A stretch of 64,000 bases of DNA from Bacteroidales bacterium UBA4331 (lineage in GTDB: Bacteria > Bacteroidota > Bacteroidia > Bacteroidales > Paludibacteraceae): contig DGTR01000027.1 in the NCBI GenBank assembly GCA_002394395.1, positions 530-64,529 of the forward strand, given 5' to 3'. A program made the translations under genes and the position numbers. The notes below the pieces were generated by a model. That model saw only the letters and a list, made by a program, of their open reading frames with translations, did no database searches and was not told the DNA's origin. The stretch's first letter is position 1, and the number at the start of each line of letters is the position of its first letter. Of the stretch, positions 33,578 to 40,708 are shown piece after piece.

Positions 33578-33608
33578 CAAAATTACGAAAAAAAAAGCAC
33601 ATACACAA
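33578..33608 (-). promoter_or_regulatory. recA promoter
   Basis: Minus strand: TTG (33608-33606), 20-bp spacer that is mostly a T-run, then TAATTTTG (33585-33578). The -33 TTG lies in the loop of the nth terminator hairpin, and the terminator T-run makes the promoter spacer. Confidence 0.82.
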
Positions 33609-33617
33609 GTATGTGCT
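33596..33617 (-). terminator. Intrinsic terminator of nth overlapping the recA promoter
   Basis: AGCACATAC, loop, GTATGTGCT, followed on the minus strand by a run of nine T. The stem starts at the nth stop codon. Confidence 0.88.
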
Positions 33618-34252
33618 CATTTTTTCTCAAAAAATCTACAAAATTCGGCAATCCCGCATTGTTCGCATTTGGGTTTGCGGGCCTGGCATACATACCGTCC
33701 GTGCAGTAGCAGCCAGTGATGTGCCTTGGGGATAACCTCCGCGGGGATGTGTTTGACAAGCTGGCGTTCGGTCTGTAAGGGGTTCTTGCTTCCTGTTGTC
33801 AGCCCGATACGTTCGCTCACGCGGAAGATATGGGTATCGACCGCCATGGTCGGTTGGTTCCAGATGACCGCACAAACGACATTAGCGGTCTTGCGACCGA
33901 CGCCTTGCATCGTCTGCAGTTCTTCAATCGTGTCCGGCACTTCACCATGATAGACCTCCACCAGCCGCTGCGCCATGGCGACTAAGTGTTCCGCTTTCGA
34001 TCTGGGATAACTGACGCTCTTTACGTATTCGAACACCTCATCGCTCGTCGCCTTCGCCAATAACTCCGGCGTGGGGTATGCCTCGAACAACGCCGGCGTG
34101 ACCATGTTGACGCGCTTGTCGGTACACTGCGCGGACAGCATCACGGCAACCAGCAACTCGTACGGGTTGCGGTAGTTCAGTTCGCTCTCCGCAACCGGCA
34201 TGTTCGCCTCGAACCACGCGAGGATATGTTCGAATCGTTGTTTGGTCGTCAT
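33617..34252 (-). CDS. nth: Endonuclease III
   Basis: DNA glycosylase/AP lyase for oxidised pyrimidines. The 211-residue protein has the helix-hairpin-helix LQTMQGVGRKTANVV with the catalytic Lys, the catalytic Asp in AVDTHIFRVSERIGL, and the C-terminal 4Fe-4S ligand pattern C-X6-C-X2-C-X5-C (CQARKPKCEQCGIAEFC). It is followed immediately by a strong terminator. Upstream it is separated from the DUF4924 gene by a TTTAAC-rich spacer. Confidence 0.96.
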   Translation of the reverse strand: MTTKQRFEHILAWFEANMPVAESELNYRNPYELLVAVMLSAQCTDKRVNMVTPALFEAYPTPELLAKATSDEVFEYVKSVSYPRSKAEHLVAMAQRLVEVYHGEVPDTIEELQTMQGVGRKTANVVCAVIWNQPTMAVDTHIFRVSERIGLTTGSKNPLQTERQLVKHIPAEVIPKAHHWLLLHGRYVCQARKPKCEQCGIAEFCRFFEKK

Positions 34253-34255
34253 GTC

Positions 34256-34316
34256 GCTAATTGTTTAACGTTTTGCTGTCAAGCAAAACCATCTTAACAC
34301 TTTAACTATTTAACGT
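34256..34316. repeat. TTTAAC-word array with hairpin
   Basis: Spacer made of GTTTAAC, CTTAACA, CTTTAAC, ATTTAAC words flanking a hairpin GTTTTGCTGTCAAGCAAAAC. It lies between the DUF4924 stop and the nth start on the minus strand. Confidence 0.55.
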
Positions 34317-34755
34317 CGCGGTAAGCGCGACTCAAAAACCGCAACAACTTCGTTGCCTGCTCTTGTACGGACGCGGTCTCCGGGGAGATCTCGCGTTTCT
34401 GTAACCGCAGCAGCATCACCTGGTATAGCAGAATAAGACACGCCTCTATGTCGCTCATCGTCGGTCGGTCGGTCTTGGCTTTGAGCAGGTTCAACGAGGG
34501 TTTCAGACGGATGATGGCGGCGCGGTACATGGCGTCTTCGTCAAGTAGCGAGGCATGCAACTCCTCCAACTCCTCTAATGCGTTCTTCGCCAACTGCAGA
34601 TGACCGCTCTCGGTGATGCCTTCGCGGTGCATCATCTCTTTCAGCTCGCGCAACTCCTCATTACCCTCCGCCTGAGCGGGGAAGGCGCGCAAAAAATCCT
34701 CCATCTGCCATAGATAAAGGATATATTCGGCTATATTGTCCTTTTTACTCCTCAT
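34306..34755 (-). CDS. DUF4924 family protein
   Basis: 149-residue all-helical cytoplasmic protein of a Bacteroidota-specific family of unknown function. Visible pattern: N-terminal NIAEYILYLWQMEDFLRAF, a Glu-rich middle (ELKEMMHREGITESGHLQ) and AIIRLKPSLNLLKAKTDRP. No catalytic residues can be named. It overlaps the S4-domain gene by 11 bp and belongs to the run rplY (terminated), pth, S4 protein, DUF4924, nth. Confidence 0.8.
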   Translation of the reverse strand: MRSKKDNIAEYILYLWQMEDFLRAFPAQAEGNEELRELKEMMHREGITESGHLQLAKNALEELEELHASLLDEDAMYRAAIIRLKPSLNLLKAKTDRPTMSDIEACLILLYQVMLLRLQKREISPETASVQEQATKLLRFLSRAYRDVK

Positions 34756-35155
34756 CGTCCCAATCTATCTCGTCGAGATAACTGTCACTCATGAAGGTCT
34801 CTATGTCTCGGCGGTCTTTCTTGGTAGGGCGTCCCAGACCTCTGTCGCGAACGCCGTTACCCGCCATACGGGCTAACTCCAACAGCTCCAGCTGCTTCGG
34901 ATCCGTGCAGTCGCGCATGTATTCCGGCACGAGCTTTGCCCCCAAGCGGTTCTCGCTCAGTTGCAGTACCTGGTAGGTGTACGTGATAGGGCCCTTGCGC
35001 ACGGAGAACTGATCGCCGATCTTGAAAGTCCGGCTGGGCTTGATTTGTACGCCTCCCATAGTGATACGCCCGTTCTTGCAGGCGTCCGCAGCGATCGACC
35101 GCGTCTTGTAGATCCGCATCGCCCATAAATATTTATCTACTCTTACTTCTGCCAT
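34745..35155 (-). CDS. S4-domain RNA-binding protein (Hsp15-like)
   Basis: 136 residues. The N-terminal S4 domain is VRVDKYLWAMRIYKTRSIAADACKNGRITMGG; the linker contains GRPTKKDRRDIETF and the tail is acidic (DEIDWDDEE). Hsp15/YrfH proteins recycle 50S subunits carrying stalled nascent chains, and the family match is by S4 domain plus the GRPTKKDRR segment. It overlaps DUF4924 and lies 42 bp after pth, which also acts on peptidyl-tRNA, so a shared role in translation rescue is plausible. Confidence 0.87.
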   Translation of the reverse strand: MAEVRVDKYLWAMRIYKTRSIAADACKNGRITMGGVQIKPSRTFKIGDQFSVRKGPITYTYQVLQLSENRLGAKLVPEYMRDCTDPKQLELLELARMAGNGVRDRGLGRPTKKDRRDIETFMSDSYLDEIDWDDEE

Positions 35156-35159
35156 ATAA

Positions 35160-35200
35160 AACTCCCTTCCCTCTATGGGAAGGGTTGGGGTAGGGCTTTA
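35160..35200. repeat. Inverted C/G-rich word (CTTCCC...GGGAAGG) between pth and the S4 gene
   Basis: CTTCCCTCTATGGGAAGG forms a short perfect hairpin, followed by GGTTGGGGTAGGG. Same style as the elements inside two coding regions. Confidence 0.6.
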
Positions 35201-35764
35201 TTTTCCGTTAAACTGGTTCATCGTCCTATCTATTCCTGCTAAACAGAAAGACGGAATAATCTCCGTCGTCACTTTCAGCCGCTCGTCAATCTGTTTCTTC
35301 TCCTCTTCGGTCCACTCGCCCAGCACAAAATTGATTTGCGCGCCACGGGTGTATTCATTGCCGATGCCGAACCGCACGCGTGCGTACGCGTCCGTTCCTA
35401 ATACAGATTGTATGTTCCCAAGCCCGTTGTGACCGCCGTTCGAGCCCTGCTTGCGGATGCGGATGGTGCCGAACGGCAGGTTCAGGTCATCCACCAGCAC
35501 GAGCAAGTTCTCGATGGGGATCTTCTCCTGTTGCAGCCAGTACCGCACGGCGTTGCCGCTGAGGTTCATATAGGTAGAGGGCTTCAGCAAGACCATCTCG
35601 GCGTTCTTGACGCGACATCTGGCGACGAACCCGTACCGCTTGTCCTCCCACTTGGCGTTGACCGACGCGGCGAATGCATCGATCATCATGAAACCGATGT
35701 TGTGCCGCGTACCGGCGTACTCGTCACCTATATTTCCTAAACCTACTATGAGAAATTTTGCCAT
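35198..35764 (-). CDS. pth: Peptidyl-tRNA hydrolase
   Basis: Releases tRNA from drop-off peptidyl-tRNA. The 188-residue protein starts [21 protein letters not shown], containing the catalytic His (about 22) and the preceding Asn-binding region; it also has [21 protein letters not shown] and [17 protein letters not shown]. Complete and typical. It lies 86 bp after rplY with a terminator in between. Confidence 0.96.
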   Translation of the reverse strand: MAKFLIVGLGNIGDEYAGTRHNIGFMMIDAFAASVNAKWEDKRYGFVARCRVKNAEMVLLKPSTYMNLSGNAVRYWLQQEKIPIENLLVLVDDLNLPFGTIRIRKQGSNGGHNGLGNIQSVLGTDAYARVRFGIGNEYTRGAQINFVLGEWTEEEKKQIDERLKVTTEIIPSFCLAGIDRTMNQFNGK

Positions 35765-35769
35765 CTTTT

Positions 35770-35803
35770 TCTAAAAAAATAAGGAGCGGGAAAATCCCGC
35801 TCC
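35770..35803 (-). terminator. Intrinsic terminator of rplY
   Basis: Stem GGAGCGGGA/TCCCGCTCC with a 3-base loop; on the minus strand it is followed by TTATTTTTTT. It lies directly before the pth start. Confidence 0.9.
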
Positions 35804-35809
35804 CTCTGC

Positions 35810-35830
35810 TTTCGACTTTCGACTTTGAGC
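35810..35830. repeat. 7-bp TTTCGAC array after rplY
   Basis: TTTCGAC, TTTCGAC, TTTGAGC, continuing less regularly to 35850. This is the intergenic counterpart of the array inside the FAD oxidoreductase at 31772-31806. Confidence 0.7.
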
Positions 35831-35850
35831 GAAAGCGGTCTTTCGACTCA

Positions 35851-36408
35851 TTAAGCTTGTTTGCTCTGGCGGGTAGCCTTCACCTCAGCTACACATGCGT
35901 CAGCCGGGTTGACGAATTTCAGACCCTCGATCTTCACGTCAGCTACAGCGATCTTCTTGCCCAAACCGAGCTCGGTTACATCGATATTGATGCGATCCGG
36001 GAAAGCGGTGTAGATACCCTGTACTTTCAGCTTACGCATATCCTGAACCAGCTTACCACCGGCTTTAACACCCTCTGCGAGACCGTTCAACTGAATAGGG
36101 ATCTCAACTACTACCGGCTTCTTCTCGTCAACGGCGAGGAAATCGATATGCAGCGTCTTGCCATCAATCGGGTGGAACTGGAGCTCCTTAACGATCGCTT
36201 TCGTCTTGGTGTCACCGATGGTGAGGTCAACGATCTGCGTGTCAGGGCTGTAAATCAGTTTACGTACGTCAGCTGCAGCAACGGTGAACGTGCAGTTCAG
36301 ACCACAGCCATAGATGTTGCAGGGAACCAACTCCTCTGCGCGGAGAGCCTTAGCGGCTTTCTTGCCGTACTCGCTACGAGGAGTACCTACAAGTGCAAAT
36401 TCTTTCAT
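35851..36408 (-). CDS. rplY: 50S ribosomal protein L25 (general stress protein Ctc type)
   Basis: 5S rRNA-binding ribosomal protein. The 185-residue long form has an N-terminal L25 domain (ALVGTPRSEYGKKAAKALRAEELVPCNIYG) plus a TL5/Ctc C-terminal beta domain (VVVEIPIQLNGLAEGVKAGG). The protein starts 13 bases after a short GTGTAT/ATACAC hairpin region. It is terminated before pth. Confidence 0.94.
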   Translation of the reverse strand: MKEFALVGTPRSEYGKKAAKALRAEELVPCNIYGCGLNCTFTVAAADVRKLIYSPDTQIVDLTIGDTKTKAIVKELQFHPIDGKTLHIDFLAVDEKKPVVVEIPIQLNGLAEGVKAGGKLVQDMRKLKVQGIYTAFPDRINIDVTELGLGKKIAVADVKIEGLKFVNPADACVAEVKATRQSKQA

Positions 36409-36438
36409 TGTTAATAATGTTTTGTGTTACTTAATACC

Positions 36439-36453
36439 GTGTATTCCATACAC
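36439..36453 (-). promoter_or_regulatory. Small hairpin in the rplY leader
   Basis: GTGTAT, loop of 3, ATACAC, about 30 bp upstream of the rplY start. It could be an RNA control element for a ribosomal protein gene; only the dyad is visible. Confidence 0.35.
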
Positions 36454-36460
36454 ATTAACA

Positions 36461-36558
36461 GTTTGAAAGTTTGAGGGTTTGAGCGGCAAGCCGCTTTGTC
36501 TGAGTTTTAACGATTTCAAACTATCAAACCAGCACAAAGTGCCAAACTATTTCAAACT
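36461..36558. repeat. 8-bp GTTTGARN array with mirrored TTTCAAAC words
   Basis: GTTTGAAA, GTTTGAGG, GTTTGAGC at 36461-36484, then the reverse-complement words TTTCAAAC, ATCAAACC and TTTCAAAC up to 36558. It lies between tRNA-Gln and rplY and could fold into a long imperfect hairpin. Confidence 0.7.
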
Positions 36559-36559
36559 A

Positions 36560-36579
36560 AAGGCTGCCTACGCAGCCTT
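36560..36579 (-). terminator. Hairpin terminator of tRNA-Gln
   Basis: AGGCTGC, CTAC, GCAGCCT: a perfect 7-bp stem starting 2 bp past the tRNA 3' end on the minus strand, followed there by TTTAGTTTG. Confidence 0.75.
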
Positions 36580-36580
36580 G

Positions 36581-36651
36581 TTGTCCACCGAGGAGTCGAA
36601 CCTCGCTTCTCGGAACCAAAATCCGGTGTAATACCGATATACGAGTGGACA
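36581..36651 (-). tRNA. tRNA-Gln (anticodon TTG)
   Basis: Minus strand: acceptor TGTCCAC pairs with GTGGACA, D-arm has the CGGTA element, anticodon loop TTTTGGT gives TTG, and the T-arm contains GTTCGACTC. 71 nt with discriminator A and no encoded CCA. The anticodon stem has one C-A mismatch at its outer pair. Confidence 0.9.
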
Positions 36652-36654
36652 AAA

Positions 36655-36695
36655 CCATTTACCATTTGGTCATTTACGATTTGATCATTTGGCGA
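36655..36695. repeat. CATTTAC/CATTTGG 7-8-bp array upstream of tRNA-Gln
   Basis: CATTTAC, CATTTGG, TCATTTAC, GATTTGATCATTTGG: the same word family as at 17570, 48663, 49667 and inside ddl. It lies in the 5' leader between the tRNA-Gln promoter and the tRNA. Confidence 0.65.
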
Positions 36696-36705
36696 AAAGC
36701 GGGTG

Positions 36706-36736
36706 CAAAGGTACAACAAAATTTTGACATGACCAA
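36706..36736 (-). promoter_or_regulatory. tRNA-Gln promoter
   Basis: Minus strand: TTTG (ending 36734), 20 bp starting GTCATGTC, TACCTTTG (36713-36706). Clear example of the extended promoter form. Confidence 0.82.
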
Positions 36737-36805
36737 ATTTTTTAGCACTTTTTTTGTAAAATAGTACTTTTTAATCATATTTTTTTGTCAATAGACACGC
36801 ACTTG

Positions 36806-36882
36806 CCCCCTTTTAGCCTCCTTTTGGCCTCCATTTACGGTCCAATCCCGTTCGCATCTCGTTCGCATTACGGACATCTACG
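36806..36882. repeat. 11-bp tandem array, seven units
   Basis: CCCCCTTTTAG, CCTCCTTTTGG, CCTCCATTTAC, GGTCCAATCCC, GTTCGCATCTC, GTTCGCATTAC, GGACATCTACG: 77 bp with the period held exactly although the sequence drifts through three or four word types. Located 17 bp beyond the DUF5686 stop codon. Shares the GGTCCAAT word with 27479-27544. Confidence 0.88.
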
Positions 36883-36898
36883 TCCCGTCTTTTTCGGG

Positions 36899-39226
36899 CT
36901 ATAGCCCCAGATGGATGCGGAAACGGATACCCCATGAAGTAGCCCCAGGCTGGAAGCCCCAGATAGAATATAGATCGCATACGCGCAGGATATTGCCGAT
37001 GCCGACACCCACTTCGCCGTAGATCCGGTGATTATTAATGGAGGAAATCTGATTACTGATTTCTGAATACTGATTGCTCAGATACCCATAGGCGATCTTC
37101 GCTTCGACGAGTTCGCGCAGGTGCAGCCACCGGACACCGGGGATGAGGTTGAAAAGGATGCCCAGACCGTTCCACTCCGTTTGCAACGCGACATACTTAT
37201 CCGCCATCAGTTGGTATGCATGGAGGAACGTGAAACGGTAGGGATCGTAGGCGTAGCCTTGGTTCGCGGATGCCTGCCAGAGCAGGAACGAAGGCACAGA
37301 ACCGAAGATAGCACCTGCCTGAAACGCATAACTCAGCGTCCCGCCCATGCCTAACTGGGCATGCTGGGTGAGCATCAGTCGCAGATGTGCGTACAGAGAG
37401 GAAGTTACCCCCGACCCGGACCAATGCCCGGCTTCCAGACCGGCATACAACACCGGATATCTTCCTGAATAAGCATAGCGGCGCGCGAAGAATCCGTCGT
37501 ACTTGCGCTCGCCCCAACTCAGACGGGCAATCAGGCTCATCGACTGATAGGCACACCCTCCTTGCCATCCCGCGCGGATAAAGGTTCGGCTCTCTATATT
37601 GGGCGACCAGTCGGCAAACCAGTGGAACTGAATCTGCCGTTGCCGCATGGCGGTATTGACACACAGCGAGTCGCGATGGAGTGCCTCAAAAGCGTATGCC
37701 GTGAAATCGAAGTTACCCCATCCCATGGAGTTCTCGCGTAGCAGCCGGTCGAAATCATCCACCTCCGACCACACATACCGGTCGTTGTACTCCAACTGCA
37801 TGTAGTTCCGCCGCGGAGTAGGCAGATTGACGGAGATGCGCCCCATGCCTTTGGGCAGCCGGTCCTTGAATCCGTAACCCACCGATGCCTCCAGCGAGAC
37901 GACTTTGGAGAACCGCTCGTTCGTACGGAACGGCAGACCGATATGCACACCCTCGTGCTTGTTGACCTGCAGGATCTCCTCCACATGACCGATGTCCACC
38001 GGCGTGCCGGTGGGGATATAGCCGGTAGCAACAATCGTCGCAAACCATTTCGCTGTGCGAATAATCGGCATACTGTCCAGCGCCGCAAAAGCACTGTCGC
38101 TCTGCACACTAGGACTACTAGTGATACTAGGGCTACTAGGGCTACTATAGCGAACCGAAACACTCGGATTCGCCAGCCGTGTGGTCAGCAACAGAGTGGG
38201 GAAGACGGTGCCGGGTTGCTCGCCCTGCACGGCGACATCCAGTATGACGGAGATCTGCTCGTCGGCGATCGCTCCGTCCGGCGCGAGGGTCTGGCTCAGA
38301 TGGAGCGAGTTGACGTAGTTGACCGCCACCTCCGCCGGCACGTATGCCTGAATAGACCGCAACGCAAAAGTGGCGGTATCAATCACCATCTCACCGTTGA
38401 AAGTGGCATAAAAAGGATTGCGGGTCCGGAAATGGATGGTGTCCTCGCCTACCAAATAATACCGGTAATAAAGGTTGCCGGATGGCGCCAGCGGAGACAG
38501 GAACGCATGACCCATGAGCGAGACGGAGGGTGCGTAGAAATTGAGGTTGCCTTCGCCTCCGATCAGCCCCGAATAATCGGTCGGAGAGAGGATGAGCGCC
38601 TGCGTCATCTGGTCATTGGCGGGCGTGAACTCTTTGCCCTCGGCGCGGAAAGACTGCGTCTCGCGGTAGAGCGGCAGGATATATGTCGAGTCCTCCTGAC
38701 TGAGCATTCCGTCCTGCAAGCTGCGCCAGAGTGCCCTTCTCAGATGCCGTTTGGAGATATGCGAGACGTATAACTCCTGCGTCCGGCGAAGGACTGCGCT
38801 GTTCTCCGGATGCAGCGTCCGGTCGTTCTCGGCACGGTGGTCGCGCACCTTCCGTAATAACTCCAACGCCGGGTTCTCATTCGGCGCCACGACGACCTCC
38901 GTCAGGGTGGCTACTTTTTCCCGCATAGCTACCTGCAGACCTGCCATAGTGCCCGGTTCGATCTCAAAACGCTGGGTATAATACCCCACGGCTGAGAAGA
39001 CCAACTGCGCCTTCGCCTGCATATCTACCCGCAGGGCGTAAGAGCCGTTGGCATCGGAGGTCGTGCCGATCTTCGTGCCGCGGAAATGAATGTTGACATT
39101 CGGTATCGCTTCACCCGTCGTCTCGCTCACAATCTCCCCGACGATGATGGTCTCGACGGCCTGTGACGGCAGAAAGACCGCCAAGGCTGACAGTAGAAGG
39201 ATTATTATTTTTCGATATCTCGACAT
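36899..39226 (-). CDS. DUF5686 outer-membrane protein with carboxypeptidase-regulatory-like domain
   Basis: 775-residue secreted protein: signal peptide about 1-23 (ILLLSALAVFLPSQA), a carboxypeptidase-regulatory-like domain (ETTGEAIPNVNIHFRGTKIG), then the DUF5686 region and a predicted C-terminal outer-membrane barrel ending GIRFRIHLGL. Function unknown. Two segments are array-encoded: SSPSSPSITSSPS (38108-38152) and the SNQYSEISNQISS stretch (37050-37084). The start codon lies inside an 8-bp array (39212-39251), so the first residues MSRYRK come from the array. It follows xerD by 22 bp. Confidence 0.87.
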   Translation of the reverse strand: MSRYRKIIILLLSALAVFLPSQAVETIIVGEIVSETTGEAIPNVNIHFRGTKIGTTSDANGSYALRVDMQAKAQLVFSAVGYYTQRFEIEPGTMAGLQVAMREKVATLTEVVVAPNENPALELLRKVRDHRAENDRTLHPENSAVLRRTQELYVSHISKRHLRRALWRSLQDGMLSQEDSTYILPLYRETQSFRAEGKEFTPANDQMTQALILSPTDYSGLIGGEGNLNFYAPSVSLMGHAFLSPLAPSGNLYYRYYLVGEDTIHFRTRNPFYATFNGEMVIDTATFALRSIQAYVPAEVAVNYVNSLHLSQTLAPDGAIADEQISVILDVAVQGEQPGTVFPTLLLTTRLANPSVSVRYSSPSSPSITSSPSVQSDSAFAALDSMPIIRTAKWFATIVATGYIPTGTPVDIGHVEEILQVNKHEGVHIGLPFRTNERFSKVVSLEASVGYGFKDRLPKGMGRISVNLPTPRRNYMQLEYNDRYVWSEVDDFDRLLRENSMGWGNFDFTAYAFEALHRDSLCVNTAMRQRQIQFHWFADWSPNIESRTFIRAGWQGGCAYQSMSLIARLSWGERKYDGFFARRYAYSGRYPVLYAGLEAGHWSGSGVTSSLYAHLRLMLTQHAQLGMGGTLSYAFQAGAIFGSVPSFLLWQASANQGYAYDPYRFTFLHAYQLMADKYVALQTEWNGLGILFNLIPGVRWLHLRELVEAKIAYGYLSNQYSEISNQISSINNHRIYGEVGVGIGNILRVCDLYSIWGFQPGATSWGIRFRIHLGL
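37050..37084. repeat. 7-bp CTGATTN array inside the DUF5686 gene
   Basis: CTGATTA, CTGATTT, CTGAATA, CTGATTG, CTCAGAT with exact spacing. Encodes SNQYSEISNQISS on the minus strand. Confidence 0.8.
38108..38152. repeat. 9-bp ACTAGGGCT array inside the DUF5686 gene
   Basis: ACTAGGACT, ACTAGTGAT, ACTAGGGCT, ACTAGGGCT, ACTATAGCG. The 9-bp period keeps frame and encodes a Ser/Pro repeat. Confidence 0.85.
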
Positions 39227-39251
39227 GTCGATATTTCGATATTTCGACTTA
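39212..39251. repeat. 8-bp TCGATATN array spanning the xerD stop and DUF5686 start
   Basis: TCGATATC, TCGACATG, TCGATATT, TCGATATT, TCGACTTA. The DUF5686 ATG (39224-39226, minus strand) is in the second unit and the xerD stop codon ends the last unit. Confidence 0.82.
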
Positions 39252-40145
39252 AACTTTATTCGCCGGATGACATTTTAATACCGCGTTACGCAGGTCTTGA
39301 ACGTTCAGATGAGTGTATATCTCCGTGGTGGCGAGGTCTTCGTGCCCGAGCAGCTGTTGGATGACGCGCAGGTCAGCGCCGTTCTGTAGCAGATGGGTCG
39401 CAAACGAATGGCGGAGCGTGTGGGGCGAGACGGTCTTGGCGATACCCGCTTCGGCGCATAAGTTACGCACGATAGTAAAGACCATCGCCCGTGTGAGCGG
39501 ACGGCCGTAGCGGTTGACGAACGCAAAATCCCGCGCTTCGGGTTTGACAGGCCATGAGGCACGGTCCTGCATCCAGTACCCGAACCACTCTTCTGCCACC
39601 GGAGAGAGCGGCACAAGGCGTTGCTTGGAACCCTTGCCCTCAATCAGCATATAGTGCTCGTCCATATAGATACGGCTCAGCGGCAGGTTCACGAGCTCGC
39701 TCACACGCAGCCCCGATCCGTACAACATCTCCATCATTGCGCGGTTGCGATGCCCCTCGTTGGAGGAGAGGTCGATGGCTGCCATCATGCGGTTCACCTC
39801 ATCCAGCGTCAGTACCGTCGGGATATGTTTGGATTTCTTGGGTCCCTCTAACAATTCCGACGGGTCCTGGTCAATATAATCTTTGTATAGCAAGAACCGG
39901 AACCACGAATGGATACCAGCTAACACGCGGGCCTGCGTAGCCTCGGAGCGGACGGTCTTGAATTGCTCGAAGATAAACTCCTGTAGTTCATCAAAACTCA
40001 TCTTCACGGCATCCAGACCATGTTCCTCTGTATAGGACATGAGCTTATCCAGGTCCATCTCGTAGCCCTCAATCGTGTTCGGCGAATAGCCGCGTTCCAA
40101 ACGCAACCACCGGTGGTACTCTTGGCGGATGGACTTGTCGCTCAT
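39249..40145 (-). CDS. xerD: Site-specific tyrosine recombinase XerD
   Basis: Resolves chromosome dimers at dif with XerC. The 298-residue protein has an N-terminal SAM-like core-binding domain and a catalytic domain with R147 ([11 protein letters not shown]), K171/K174 (GKGSKQR), H242 and R245 ([12 protein letters not shown]), H268 ([10 protein letters not shown]) and nucleophile Y277 (EIYTHLN). It overlaps the upstream lipoprotein by 4 bp, so it belongs to the rbfA-permease-lipoprotein-xerD run and is not a mobile-element integrase. No dif-like site is recognised nearby. Confidence 0.95.
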   Translation of the reverse strand: MSDKSIRQEYHRWLRLERGYSPNTIEGYEMDLDKLMSYTEEHGLDAVKMSFDELQEFIFEQFKTVRSEATQARVLAGIHSWFRFLLYKDYIDQDPSELLEGPKKSKHIPTVLTLDEVNRMMAAIDLSSNEGHRNRAMMEMLYGSGLRVSELVNLPLSRIYMDEHYMLIEGKGSKQRLVPLSPVAEEWFGYWMQDRASWPVKPEARDFAFVNRYGRPLTRAMVFTIVRNLCAEAGIAKTVSPHTLRHSFATHLLQNGADLRVIQQLLGHEDLATTEIYTHLNVQDLRNAVLKCHPANKV

Positions 40146-40708
40146 AGTTTTTTATTGGGGTTATAGGGCAGTAGCGAACCTCCGAAAACGGGGCGGTAGG
40201 TACATTTCTCGCCGTGCGAGTTACGGTAATAAAGGGTGAAAAGCAGGCTGTCTCCCCGATAGACAAACGAACCGGAGTCCAGAACCTGGATAGATGCCAC
40301 CTTCCCGTCACCGATAGAGAGGATGTACATCCCGTGCGGCGTGCCCTCATAATCGCGGCCGGCAAGAAAAGTGAAAGGATGGATGGTGGAGACCTCACCC
40401 CGACCCTCTCCCAAAGAGAGGGAGGTATATTCACCTTCTTCCAAAAGACTGTCGGGTACGAAGATATCCGACAGGTAGAGGTTATAGCCCGTACCTTCCA
40501 TCTTATGATCCTTATTCAGCGTAAGCCCTTCCGAATAGAGGTCTAATGCCACTACCGCGTATGGTACTGAGTCGTAGAAATGACCGTAGATCTCCTGATA
40601 AGCCAAATCATACTTGACCGGAAACTCCTGCCTTACCACAGGTGTGGAAGGTTTGCAGGAACTCAACGCAAACGCGATGATAGAAAGAAGATAAGGGACC
40701 TTTTTCAT
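40142..40708 (-). CDS. Lipoprotein of unknown function between the permease and xerD
   Basis: 188-residue lipoprotein. Signal [18 protein letters not shown] places Cys at 18. The body is beta-rich ([39 protein letters not shown]). The insert [13 protein letters not shown] is encoded by the inverted G/C-rich repeat at 40391-40425. The longer frame to 40933 is rejected because it runs through the permease gene and lacks a signal peptide. It overlaps the permease by 4 bp (ATGA). Confidence 0.75.
   Translation of the reverse strand: MKKVPYLLSIIAFALSSCKPSTPVVRQEFPVKYDLAYQEIYGHFYDSVPYAVVALDLYSEGLTLNKDHKMEGTGYNLYLSDIFVPDSLLEEGEYTSLSLGEGRGEVSTIHPFTFLAGRDYEGTPHGMYILSIGDGKVASIQVLDSGSFVYRGDSLLFTLYYRNSHGEKCTYRPVFGGSLLPYNPNKKL
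40391..40425. repeat. CCCTCTCC/GAGAGGG inverted word inside the lipoprotein gene
   Basis: CCGACCCTCTCCCAAAGAGAGGGAG encoding [11 protein letters not shown]; same element type as inside the FAD oxidoreductase. Confidence 0.65.

Noticed and set aside
39249..40145. XerD as an integrase of a mobile element
   Set aside because: It overlaps its operon neighbours and has the housekeeping XerD length and motifs.
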